A stretch of 18,026 nt of DNA from JANYCG01 sp031397915 (GTDB taxonomy: Bacteria; Pseudomonadota; Gammaproteobacteria; Burkholderiales; Burkholderiaceae_C): positions 1 to 18,026 of the forward strand of contig JANNMM010000027.1 in assembly GCA_031397915.1 (NCBI GenBank). Direction: 5' to 3'. Shown piece by piece: positions 6,653-13,702 of this stretch (its first letter is position 1; each line of letters opens with the position of its first letter). The notes beneath the pieces were generated by a model, which was not told where the DNA came from, searched no databases, and saw only the letters and a program-made list of their open reading frames with translations. The position numbers and the translations under genes were made by a program.

Positions 6653-7564
6653 ATGCGGGCCAAATTTGACACTTTCGGCGCCTGGCGCGAACTGGCGGCA
6701 AACCCGTCTGTTGCCGTTCTGCGCGCTGCCGTGCCAGATTTTGTCCAGGAGGAAACTGAAGCAACTGCAAGGTACCGAACGGTATTCATTTCCGACCTGC
6801 ACATCGGCACGCAGGGTTTCCAGGCCGAAGCGCTGCTGGATTTCCTCAAAACCCACCCGAGCGATTATTTGTACCTGGTGGGTGACATTGTGGACGGCTG
6901 GCAACTGCGGCGCCGCTGGTTTTGGCCGCAATCCCACAACGATGTGGTGCAGAAACTGCTTCGCAGCGCACGCAAGGGTTGCCGGGTGATTTTTGTCCCG
7001 GGCAACCACGACGAGTTCGCCCGAGCCTTCGCCGGTCACCAATTTGGCGGCATAGAGGTCACCCACACGGCGGTGCATCGAACGCGCGATGGCCGCTCAT
7101 TGTGGGTCACCCACGGCGACCAGTTTGACGGCGTCGTGCAATGTGCACGGTGGCTGGCCTTCATGGGTGACAACCTGTACGGACTGACGCTGCGCCTGAA
7201 CCACCACTTGAACCGGCTGCTGGCCCGCCTCGGGCTCCCTTATTGGTCTTTGTCGGCTTATCTGAAAAACAAGGTGAAACGTGCCATGAGTTATGTCCAG
7301 GATTTTGAAGCTGCCGTTGCCCGTGAAGCGCATCGGCTCGGGCACGATGGTGTTGTCTGCGGGCACATCCACCGCGCGGAAATGCGCCACATCAACGGCA
7401 TCCTGTATTGCAATGACGGCGATTGGGTCGAAAGCCGGACCGCCCTGGTGGAACACATGGACGGCCGGCTGGAGCTGGTGCGCTGGAAGCCCGTGGGCCA
7501 CGCAGACGCCAGCAAAGGCAAAGACACCACGCCGGTGGCTGAGCCGGCTTTGGTGACTCCTTAG
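6653..7564 (+). CDS. plcP: PlcP-type phospholipase C (calcineurin-like metallophosphoesterase)
   Basis: The ATG at 6653 has GGGAG 5 bases upstream. The 303-residue protein carries every metal ligand of the calcineurin-like phosphoesterases: D48-x-H50 (ISDLHIG), G-D78-x-x-D81, G-N118-H119-D120, H154 in THGD, and G-H238-I-H240. Annotation pipelines often call such proteins UDP-2,3-diacylglucosamine diphosphatase (LpxH). The segments GDIVDGWQLRRRWFWPQ, NDVVQKLLR and LGLPYWSLSAYLK, and the end NDGDWVES, instead fit the PlcP group as I remember it. PlcP, described in Sinorhizobium and in marine bacteria, removes head groups from membrane phospholipids to yield diacylglycerol during phosphate starvation. 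No signal peptide is present, so it would work at the cytoplasmic face of the inner membrane. The nearby GT4 glycosyltransferase and ugd support this over LpxH. Its stop is 10 bases from that of the convergent psd gene. Confidence 0.8.
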   Translation: MRAKFDTFGAWRELAANPSVAVLRAAVPDFVQEETEATARYRTVFISDLHIGTQGFQAEALLDFLKTHPSDYLYLVGDIVDGWQLRRRWFWPQSHNDVVQKLLRSARKGCRVIFVPGNHDEFARAFAGHQFGGIEVTHTAVHRTRDGRSLWVTHGDQFDGVVQCARWLAFMGDNLYGLTLRLNHHLNRLLARLGLPYWSLSAYLKNKVKRAMSYVQDFEAAVAREAHRLGHDGVVCGHIHRAEMRHINGILYCNDGDWVESRTALVEHMDGRLELVRWKPVGHADASKGKDTTPVAEPALVTP

Positions 7565-7574
7565 TGGTGACGCG

Positions 7575-8474
7575 TTAAGCCTGTTCTTGCGCAGCTTGAA
7601 TGGGCAAGCGCATCAACGCCTGCCCCATGCGCATGACAGCGCCGGTTTGAACTGCCTCACACAGCACAAAGCCTTTGGGCGCCAGCACGATGATGGTGGA
7701 GCCATGTTCAAACCAGCCCAGTTCCTGGCCCTTGAGCACGCTGGCTGCGCATCGGATTCGGTTCGGGCCAGGGTATTTCAGGTGCAACAACACATTGACG
7801 AAATGCAGCCGGATGCTGGCCACCAGAATTGCCGCCACCGGCACCAGCGCCACCGCGTGGCCACCCTGTGACAGGCGGGCGTGAATAACGGCTCGTTCGT
7901 TCTTGCAAAACAGCCGCTCGACCCGTTTGAGCGCAATCGGGTTGACGTTCCAGGTGTCGCCGCCGATGTAGTTGACCTGGCTGATGGCCATGTCGTGCGG
8001 CGCGTGAAAACGGTGGTACATCGCCGACGTGAGACGCAGCGTCACGTAAGTGCCGCCTTCAAACATCTGGGCGTCGCCGACGGAGCCCAGCAATTCGCTC
8101 AAGGTGTACGGGAACCCCTTGGCCTGAAAAACTTGCCCCTCGCGGACCACCCCCGAATGCCCCACGACGCCATCACTCGGGCTCACCAAAAGCTGCGCAT
8201 CCACTTCAATCTTGCGCGCGCCGGATTTGAGCTCTCGGGTAAAACACGCGTGCAGGCTGGCGAATTCGGTTTTGGCCGCCTCAGCCAGGTTCAGGTCGGT
8301 GAACAAACGCCAGACGGCGATGGACAGGCGGCACACCAGCGGGTTGCGGATCTTGCTGAACCAGCCCATAAAACGCGTCAACGCGATGCGCGGAACCCGG
8401 TTGGTCAGCAGGAAGTTGATGTCCTCATTTTGAAAAATCGCGCGAATGGCGCGCAAGGTAGGTTGGTTTTTCAT
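7575..8474 (-). CDS. psd: Phosphatidylserine decarboxylase proenzyme
   Basis: The protein (299 residues from the ATG at 8474) is a phosphatidylserine decarboxylase, which converts phosphatidylserine to phosphatidylethanolamine at the inner membrane. The self-cleavage site is G258-S259-T260 in FEHGSTIIV. Cleavage before Ser259 would give a short alpha chain with the pyruvoyl cofactor. Asp101 (SPSDGVV) and His157 (YHRFHAP) complete the D-H-S processing triad. The site reads HGST instead of the LGST of the E. coli enzyme. ATGs at 8486 and 8492 are alternative starts; 8474 was chosen because GAAAG lies 5 bases upstream, but the choice is not firm. The gene converges on plcP and is divergent from the PLP-enzyme gene. 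In a phosphate-stress block it could rebalance phosphatidylethanolamine, or supply substrate for PlcP. Confidence 0.88.
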   Translation of the reverse strand: MKNQPTLRAIRAIFQNEDINFLLTNRVPRIALTRFMGWFSKIRNPLVCRLSIAVWRLFTDLNLAEAAKTEFASLHACFTRELKSGARKIEVDAQLLVSPSDGVVGHSGVVREGQVFQAKGFPYTLSELLGSVGDAQMFEGGTYVTLRLTSAMYHRFHAPHDMAISQVNYIGGDTWNVNPIALKRVERLFCKNERAVIHARLSQGGHAVALVPVAAILVASIRLHFVNVLLHLKYPGPNRIRCAASVLKGQELGWFEHGSTIIVLAPKGFVLCEAVQTGAVMRMGQALMRLPIQAAQEQA

Positions 8475-8490
8475 CACTACTTTCATCAAC

Positions 8491-8508
8491 ATGTCACTTG
8501 TTTGCCAT
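8491..8508 (+). promoter_or_regulatory. PHO-box-like repeat facing the PLP-enzyme gene
   Basis: ATGTCAC-TTGT-TTGCCAT matches the PhoB half-site CTGTCA(T/C) at 6 of 7 and 5 of 7 positions with the normal 4-base spacer. It lies in the short divergent gap between psd and the PLP enzyme, 31 bases before the ATG at 8540, and overlaps the alternative psd start at 8492. Single-site evidence is weak. Confidence 0.3.
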
Positions 8509-8539
8509 AAAAAGGGGTAGTTCAAAACAGGAGGCAGGG

Positions 8540-10237
8540 ATGGCCTTTGCGGATATCGCCAATTTGGCAAACATGGCAAACCAGGGTAATTTCAAACTCG
8601 CCGCGTTGGCAGCCGCCGTTGCCACGCTGGCTGTCTGGCTTCTGCCCCGGGTCATACAACGGCTGGAGTTGTCGGCGGCCAAACACCCGTCGCTGACCGG
8701 TCACTCGCGTTGGGCCAAGCGCTTGACGAAATGGATTCCGGGCTACGACTACGGTGAACAGGCGTTCTTTGGCTCTGACGGTGCGCCCATGTTGGTCGTC
8801 GGCCAACGCCAGGTCGCCTTCAAGCGCCTGGCTGGCGAGTTCGCACGGCGTTTTCCCAAATCGACCGCCATGACGCGCGAAGCCCGCGAAGGCTTGTCGG
8901 ATCTTCAGTTCACCGGCGCCTACCGCGTGCCCTTTCAATACAGCCACTACCTGCGCCAGCACATCAGCGTCGGCGCATTCCTGCAGTCTTCCGACGGTGT
9001 GATGGTGACGGATCTGGACGGCAACCGCCACTATGACCTGGCCGGCTCCTACGGCGTCAACCTTTTTGGGGTTGATTTCTACAAAAGCTGCATCGACGAA
9101 GGCGCCACGCTGGTCAAAGACCTCGGCCCGGTGCTGAGCGCCTACCACCCGGCGGTGTTGTACAACCTGCAGCGGCTGAAGGAAATTTCGGGCCTGGACG
9201 AAGTCTCGTTCCACATGTCCGGCACCGAAGCCGTGATGCAGGCGGTCCGCCTGGCGCGTTACCACACCAAACGCAGCCACCTGGTGCGTTTCTGCGGCGC
9301 TTACCACGGCTGGTGGGACGACGTGCAGCCCGGCCCCGGCAACCCCGCCCATGTGCGCGACACCTATACGTTGCGCGACATGCACGCACGTTCGCTGCAC
9401 GTGTTGCGCACGCGCCGGGACATCGCCTGTGTGCTGGTCAACCCGCTGCAGGCGCTGCACCCGAATTCGGCGGCCCCTGGCGATTCTTCCCTGATGGACA
9501 GCAGCCGCCGCGCCAGTTTTGACCGCCCGGCCTACACCGCGTGGTTGCAGCAATTGCGCAAGGTTTGCACAGCGCGCGGCATCGTGCTGATTTTTGACGA
9601 GGTGTTTCTCGGCTTCCGCCTCGCGCCAGGCGGTGCACAGGAATATTTCGGCGTCAAGGCCGATCTGGTCACCTATGGCAAGACGCTTGGCGGTGGCCTG
9701 CCCGTGGGTGTGATTTGTGGCAAGGCCAACCTGATGCGCCGTTTCCGCCCCGAGCGCCCGGCCGACATCTGTTTCGCCCGTGGCACCTTCAATGCGCACC
9801 CCTATGTGATGGGCGCCATGAAGGTTTTTCTGGAGCGTTTGCAACAAGCCAAGGTGCTGGCGCTGTATGAAGGGCTGGACGAGCGCTGGAACCAGCGCGC
9901 GTTGCAGCTCAATCAGGCGCTTGAAGCGGCCGACCTGCCCGTTCGGGTGGCCAACCTCTCCAGTGTCTGGACCATCACCTACACCCGCCCCTCGCGCTAC
10001 AACTGGATGCTCCAGTTTTACCTGCGGCTGCACGGGCTGGCCTTGAGTTGGGTTGGCAGTGGACGTATGATTTTCAGTTTGAATTACACCGATGCCGACT
10101 TTGCCGAAGTGGTGCGCCGCTTCATTGCCGCATCGCACCAAATGCAGGCCGATGGCTGGTGGGCCGCCGTCCCGGGCATCAGCAACAAAGACATTCGGCG
10201 CAGCATTCTGAAAGAGGCATTGAGTCACCGGCTTTGA
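8540..10237 (+). CDS. Class III PLP-dependent aminotransferase/aminomutase with an N-terminal membrane anchor
   Basis: AGGAGG lies 5 bases before the ATG at 8540, so the start is secure. The 565-residue protein is a class III aminotransferase of the glutamate-1-semialdehyde aminomutase type: SGTEAV (227-232, phosphate binding), AYHGWWD (254-260), IFDEV with Asp353 against the pyridine nitrogen, and TYGKTLGGGLPVG with Lys381 as the Schiff-base lysine. It is about 130 residues longer than usual at the N-terminus. That extension holds a hydrophobic segment (about 20-36, followed by Pro-Arg) likely to anchor it to the inner membrane, then basic and aromatic sequence to about 130. Substrate is unknown. 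It is not the housekeeping HemL, which lacks such an extension. Membrane attachment and the lipid-gene neighbours suggest an amino- or keto-lipid substrate, but this is inference. It is divergent from psd. Confidence 0.85.
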   Translation: MAFADIANLANMANQGNFKLAALAAAVATLAVWLLPRVIQRLELSAAKHPSLTGHSRWAKRLTKWIPGYDYGEQAFFGSDGAPMLVVGQRQVAFKRLAGEFARRFPKSTAMTREAREGLSDLQFTGAYRVPFQYSHYLRQHISVGAFLQSSDGVMVTDLDGNRHYDLAGSYGVNLFGVDFYKSCIDEGATLVKDLGPVLSAYHPAVLYNLQRLKEISGLDEVSFHMSGTEAVMQAVRLARYHTKRSHLVRFCGAYHGWWDDVQPGPGNPAHVRDTYTLRDMHARSLHVLRTRRDIACVLVNPLQALHPNSAAPGDSSLMDSSRRASFDRPAYTAWLQQLRKVCTARGIVLIFDEVFLGFRLAPGGAQEYFGVKADLVTYGKTLGGGLPVGVICGKANLMRRFRPERPADICFARGTFNAHPYVMGAMKVFLERLQQAKVLALYEGLDERWNQRALQLNQALEAADLPVRVANLSSVWTITYTRPSRYNWMLQFYLRLHGLALSWVGSGRMIFSLNYTDADFAEVVRRFIAASHQMQADGWWAAVPGISNKDIRRSILKEALSHRL

Positions 10238-10277
10238 GCCGCTGGCCCCCGGCTGGGGCCATTCCGTTGTATCCGGT

Positions 10278-10886
10278 TCAACCGTGGCGCACGTGGCTCA
10301 TTGGATCCATCATTTCGCCGCGCAGAAGGTGCATCGGCGCCTTGTAATACAGCTTGATGTCATGGAACGGGTCGGTGATGATTTTGGTGCCCCACACCAA
10401 TGCGGTTTTAACGTCCCTGAGTACCACCAGTTGCGCCATGCGGAACAACAAACCAGCCGCACCCAGCGCCAGCCAGAGCATCGCCACGGAGCGCACGAAG
10501 CCTTCGAGCGAAATGTAGGAATCCAGGAACCCGAATAGCGTCGGCTGCAACCAAACCAGCAGTGGCGACAAGGCCCACAGGCCCATAAACACGACCTTGC
10601 GACGCAGGTTGTAGCCGACTTTTATTTCTTCCTTGTGGGCGTGTGTCGCCTGGTTCACCTCATCGTAGGTGTGCGGCTCGAAAAAGAAATGCCCAGCCTG
10701 GCGCGTCGTCATCGAAACCCCCCAGGCCAGCAATGCGGAAACCACAGGGTCAATGAAAAGAAAGACGTAGGCCACCAAAAAACACAGTGCGCTCAGAAGG
10801 TGCAGGCTCTGGTTGATGCGGTTGTGGTGGTAATAGCGGTGGTCATCCCAACGCTGGATCTGCAGTTCCTTGAAGAATTCATTCAC
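10278..10886 (-). CDS. Mpo1/DUF962-like small membrane protein
   Basis: The start is a GTG at 10886 with AAAGGAG 6 bases upstream, giving 202 residues. Hydrophobic segments lie at about 30-46, 48-60, 98-113 and 131-150. The sequence is rich in membrane-proximal histidines: H16, YYHHN (18-22), H29, RQAGHFFFE (62-70), H72, H82, H84, H175. The pair H-x8-H near the N-terminus and Q-x-G-H-x-x-x-E after the second segment resemble the Mpo1 (YGL010w/DUF962) family. Yeast Mpo1 is an iron-dependent dioxygenase that shortens 2-hydroxy fatty acids. By analogy this protein may oxidise a hydroxy fatty acid or long-chain base, but family membership is judged by eye and a desaturase/hydroxylase-like protein is the alternative. 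It converges on the PLP-enzyme gene and is divergent from the glycosyltransferase, with PHO-box-like sites between them. Confidence 0.65.
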   Translation of the reverse strand: MNEFFKELQIQRWDDHRYYHHNRINQSLHLLSALCFLVAYVFLFIDPVVSALLAWGVSMTTRQAGHFFFEPHTYDEVNQATHAHKEEIKVGYNLRRKVVFMGLWALSPLLVWLQPTLFGFLDSYISLEGFVRSVAMLWLALGAAGLLFRMAQLVVLRDVKTALVWGTKIITDPFHDIKLYYKAPMHLLRGEMMDPMSHVRHG

Positions 10887-10928
10887 GCGGGCTCCTTTTG
10901 AAGTATGTCCGCATGCTGACGCAGCATG

Positions 10929-10946
10929 GTGAAAGTTTGGTGACGG
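10929..10946 (-). promoter_or_regulatory. PHO-box-like repeat facing the Mpo1-like gene
   Basis: Read on the minus strand, CCGTCAC-CAAA-CTTTCAC is two heptamers each matching CTGTCA(T/C) at 6 of 7 positions, with a 4-base A-rich spacer. This is the best of the four candidates. It lies 42 bases before the GTG at 10886, the right place for PhoB to replace a -35 element. Confidence 0.4.
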
Positions 10947-10977
10947 CAGCATGCAATTTTTGTGGCATGCGCATGTT

Positions 10978-10995
10978 TTGTCATAAAACTGTTGC
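10978..10995 (+). promoter_or_regulatory. PHO-box-like repeat facing the glycosyltransferase gene
   Basis: TTGTCAT-AAAA-CTGTTGC matches the PhoB consensus at 6 of 7 and 5 of 7 half-site positions, with an all-A spacer as in the E. coli box. A -10-like GATGAT (11006-11011) follows after 10 bases, the spacing known for PhoB-dependent promoters. It drives towards the glycosyltransferase and ugd. Confidence 0.4.
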
Positions 10996-11017
10996 TTGCG
11001 GCAGTGATGATCTGGCC

Positions 11018-12256
11018 ATGCAGAACCTGGAAGATGATTTTTTTCTGGTGGACGAACTGCCCGCCTTCAAGCGAACCTGGCGCATCGCCATGGTGACCGA
11101 AACCTATCCGCCCGAAGTCAACGGCGTCGCCAACACGGTCGCAAAGGTGGTTGACGGTTTGCGTGCGCGTGGCCAAACCGTGCAGCTGGTACGCCCGCGC
11201 CAGGGGCAAGCCGAGCAGTCCGGCCAGGGGAACGATTTAAACGACGTGTTGACCCGGGGCATGACGATACCGATGTACGCCCACCTGCGGATGGGCCTGC
11301 CTTCGAAACGTGCGCTTGTGAATCTTTGGACCGTGCACCGGCCTGACCTGGTGCACATCGCCACCGAAGGGCCGCTGGGCTGGTCGGCGCTGCAGGCAGC
11401 GATCAAGCTCAAGTTGCCCGTGTGCTCGGACTTTCGCACCAACTTCCAGGCCTACAGCCTGCACTATGGGATTGGCTGGCTGCAGAAGCCCATCATGGCT
11501 TACCTGCGCAAATTCCACAATCGCTGTCATTGCACTATGGTGCCGACCGAAGGTCTGCGCCAACAACTCATGGCGGCCGGCTTCGGACCGTTGTCAGTGG
11601 TGGCGCGCGGTGTAGACACGCGCCTCTTTTCGCCCAATAAACGCAGCCAGGGCTTGCGCAACCAGTGGGGTGCGGGGCCGGATGGGTTGGTGGTGCTGCA
11701 TGTGGGTCGCCTGGCACCTGAAAAAAACCTGAACGTATTGATGCAGGCGTTTGCTCGCATCCGGATTGTGGAGCCGCATGCGCGCCTGGTGGTGGTGGGT
11801 GACGGCCCGGCACGTGCGGACATGGAGGCGAAATGTCCCGAGGCGTATTTCGCCGGCTTTCAGTCAGGCGAAGCTCTGGCCACCCATTACGCGTCAAGCG
11901 ACATGTTTTTATTTCCGAGCCTCACCGAAACCTACGGCAATGTCACACCCGAAGCCATGGCCAGCGGGCTTGCCGTGGTCGCGTTTGACGACGCGGCTGC
12001 CGGCCAACTGATCACGCACCGGCAAAACGGCCTGCTGGCGCCCAAAACGGATGCGCAGGCCTTCGTTAGTCTGGCCGGTGAACTGGCAAGCGACGCGGTG
12101 TTGCGCGAGAGGCTCGGCACGCCCGCGCGGGCGACCACACAAGGGCATGGCTGGGACGCCATCCTGCGCAGCATTGAAGATATTTACGCCGCAAGCATCC
12201 TGCGCACTAACACGCCGGTGTCCGAACTACAACAGACCGGCCTTCAACCAGGTTAA
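11018..12256 (+). CDS. GT4 glycosyltransferase, probably a diacylglycerol glycosyltransferase (Agt-like)
   Basis: The 412-residue product is a GT-B fold, family 4 glycosyltransferase. The N-terminal domain opens with RIAMVTETYPPEVNGVANT, as in mannosyl- and glucosyltransferases acting on lipids. The C-terminal domain has the nucleotide-sugar site: VGRLAPEKN with Arg231 and Lys236, GDGP (261-264), and the E-x7-E motif Glu304/Glu312 (TETYGNVTPEAMASG). No membrane helix is present; it would act peripherally at the inner membrane. In other bacteria PlcP is paired with Agt, a GT4 enzyme making glucosyl- or glucuronosyl-diacylglycerol. The partner ugd, 9 bases downstream, would supply UDP-glucuronate. 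The exact sugar and acceptor are inferred. The ATG at 11018 lacks a Shine-Dalgarno site; ATGs at 10913 and 11090 are alternatives. Confidence 0.8.
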   Translation: MQNLEDDFFLVDELPAFKRTWRIAMVTETYPPEVNGVANTVAKVVDGLRARGQTVQLVRPRQGQAEQSGQGNDLNDVLTRGMTIPMYAHLRMGLPSKRALVNLWTVHRPDLVHIATEGPLGWSALQAAIKLKLPVCSDFRTNFQAYSLHYGIGWLQKPIMAYLRKFHNRCHCTMVPTEGLRQQLMAAGFGPLSVVARGVDTRLFSPNKRSQGLRNQWGAGPDGLVVLHVGRLAPEKNLNVLMQAFARIRIVEPHARLVVVGDGPARADMEAKCPEAYFAGFQSGEALATHYASSDMFLFPSLTETYGNVTPEAMASGLAVVAFDDAAAGQLITHRQNGLLAPKTDAQAFVSLAGELASDAVLRERLGTPARATTQGHGWDAILRSIEDIYAASILRTNTPVSELQQTGLQPG

Positions 12257-12265
12257 ACGAATTCC

Positions 12266-13702
12266 ATGAAAATTTCTGTCATTGGCGCAGGTTATGTCGG
12301 CTTGGTGACCGGCACTTGTCTGGCTGAGGTCGGCAATGACGTCACTTGTTTTGACACCGACTCTGCCAAGATCGACGGCCTACTGCGAGGCGAATTGCCG
12401 ATTTACGAGCCCGGCTTGCAAGAGTTGCTGGTGCGCAACGTGAAAGCCGGACGCCTGCACTTCACCGACGACATCGAGCGCTCCACCCATTTCGGCACCG
12501 TCCAGTTCATCGCAGTGGGCACGCCGCCTGACGAAAACGGCGGAGCCGATTTGCGCCAGGTGCTTGCCGCAGCGCGCAACATCGGCAAATACATGAACGA
12601 CTACAAGGTGGTCGTTGACAAAAGTACGGTTCCGGTAGGTACTGCGGATGCCGTCAAAGCGGCCATCAACGAAGAGCTGGCGCTGCGTGGCGTTGGCATT
12701 CCATTCAGCGTCGTCTCCAACCCAGAGTTCCTGAAGGAAGGCGCAGCGATCGAAGACTTCATGCGCCCGGGCCGCATCATCCTGGGCTGCGACGACGAGC
12801 GAGCCTCTCTCAACATGCGCGCCCTGTACGCGCCCTTCCAGCGCCACCACGACCGCGTGATCCTGATGGACATAAAGAGCGCGGAGTTGACCAAATACGC
12901 TGCCAACGCGATGCTCGCCACGCGCATCAGCTTCATGAACGAGATGGCCAACCTGGCTGAAAAACTCGGTGCCGACATCGAAAGTGTGCGCCGAGGCATT
13001 GGCAGTGATCCGCGCATCGGGTACGACTTCCTCTACGCGGGCGCGGGGTACGGCGGCTCGTGTTTCCCCAAAGACGTGCGCGCGCTGATCAAGTTCGCAG
13101 CGGACGACGCGGGCATTGATCTCAAAGTGCTCAACGCCGTGCAGGCTGCCAATGCCGCGCAAAAACATGTGCTGGCGGACAAAATCAAAGCCCGCTTTGG
13201 CCAGAATCTGACAGGCAAACACTTCGCCATTTGGGGCCTGGCCTTCAAAGCCAACACCGACGACATGCGCGAAGCCGCCAGCCTCACGCTGATTGACGAC
13301 TTGCGCGAAGCGGGCGCCACGGTGGCGGCGTACGACCCGGTGGCGATGGAGAAGGCTGGTGCCCGTTACGCGGGCGCAGCCGGAGTGGTGTTTGCCAACT
13401 CCCAAACCGCCGCGCTGGAAAAGGCCGACGCACTCGTGATAGTGACCGAGTGGAAAGAGTTCAGGAGTCCCGACTTTGACAGCATCAAGGCGATACTGAA
13501 AAACCCGGTGATTTTCGATGGACGCAACCTGTATGACCCGAAACTGATTCACGCTATGGGGATTGACTATTACTCGATTGGGCGGCAAGCGCTTCAAGCG
13601 GCAGGCCATGAGACACGCGAAGATTTTCCGGAAACCAGCCGGACAGCATGGACCGAGGTGTTGCAAAATCTCAAATCGGCGGTTGAACCACAGCCCGGTT
13701 GA
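12266..13702 (+). CDS. ugd: UDP-glucose 6-dehydrogenase
   Basis: This 478-residue enzyme oxidises UDP-glucose to UDP-glucuronate with two NAD+. The N-terminal Rossmann motif is GAGYVG (7-12), AVGTPP is at 83-88, and NPEFLKEG (152-159) is present. ELTKYAANA carries Lys210, and GGSCFPKD carries the catalytic Cys266. The C-terminal domain ends with FDGRNLYDP (417-425). All catalytic residues are present. It runs about 30-40 residues past the usual end; this tail is polar and of no recognised function. It starts 9 bases after the glycosyltransferase stop and lacks a strong ribosome site, so the two are co-transcribed and probably coupled. Besides glycolipid synthesis, UDP-glucuronate could serve capsule or LPS, but no such genes are visible here. 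Confidence 0.95.
   Translation: MKISVIGAGYVGLVTGTCLAEVGNDVTCFDTDSAKIDGLLRGELPIYEPGLQELLVRNVKAGRLHFTDDIERSTHFGTVQFIAVGTPPDENGGADLRQVLAAARNIGKYMNDYKVVVDKSTVPVGTADAVKAAINEELALRGVGIPFSVVSNPEFLKEGAAIEDFMRPGRIILGCDDERASLNMRALYAPFQRHHDRVILMDIKSAELTKYAANAMLATRISFMNEMANLAEKLGADIESVRRGIGSDPRIGYDFLYAGAGYGGSCFPKDVRALIKFAADDAGIDLKVLNAVQAANAAQKHVLADKIKARFGQNLTGKHFAIWGLAFKANTDDMREAASLTLIDDLREAGATVAAYDPVAMEKAGARYAGAAGVVFANSQTAALEKADALVIVTEWKEFRSPDFDSIKAILKNPVIFDGRNLYDPKLIHAMGIDYYSIGRQALQAAGHETREDFPETSRTAWTEVLQNLKSAVEPQPG

Noticed and set aside
6653..7564. Assignment of the phosphoesterase to lipid A synthesis (LpxH)
   Set aside because: Metal motifs alone cannot separate LpxH from PlcP, but the NDGDWVES ending, the LGLPYWSLSAYLK segment and the GT4/ugd neighbours fit PlcP better. 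LpxH remains possible.
8522..10228. A long open frame antisense to the PLP-enzyme gene, and similar ones antisense to ugd and the kinase
   Set aside because: They are Arg/His-rich mirror frames of GC-rich genes, with no domain signature and no ribosome site; the sense genes have full catalytic motifs.
10898..11017. Starting the glycosyltransferase at a TTG at 10898
   Set aside because: The added residues are Cys/His-rich and unlike GT4 N-termini, there is no ribosome site, and the stretch contains the PHO-box-like promoter elements.
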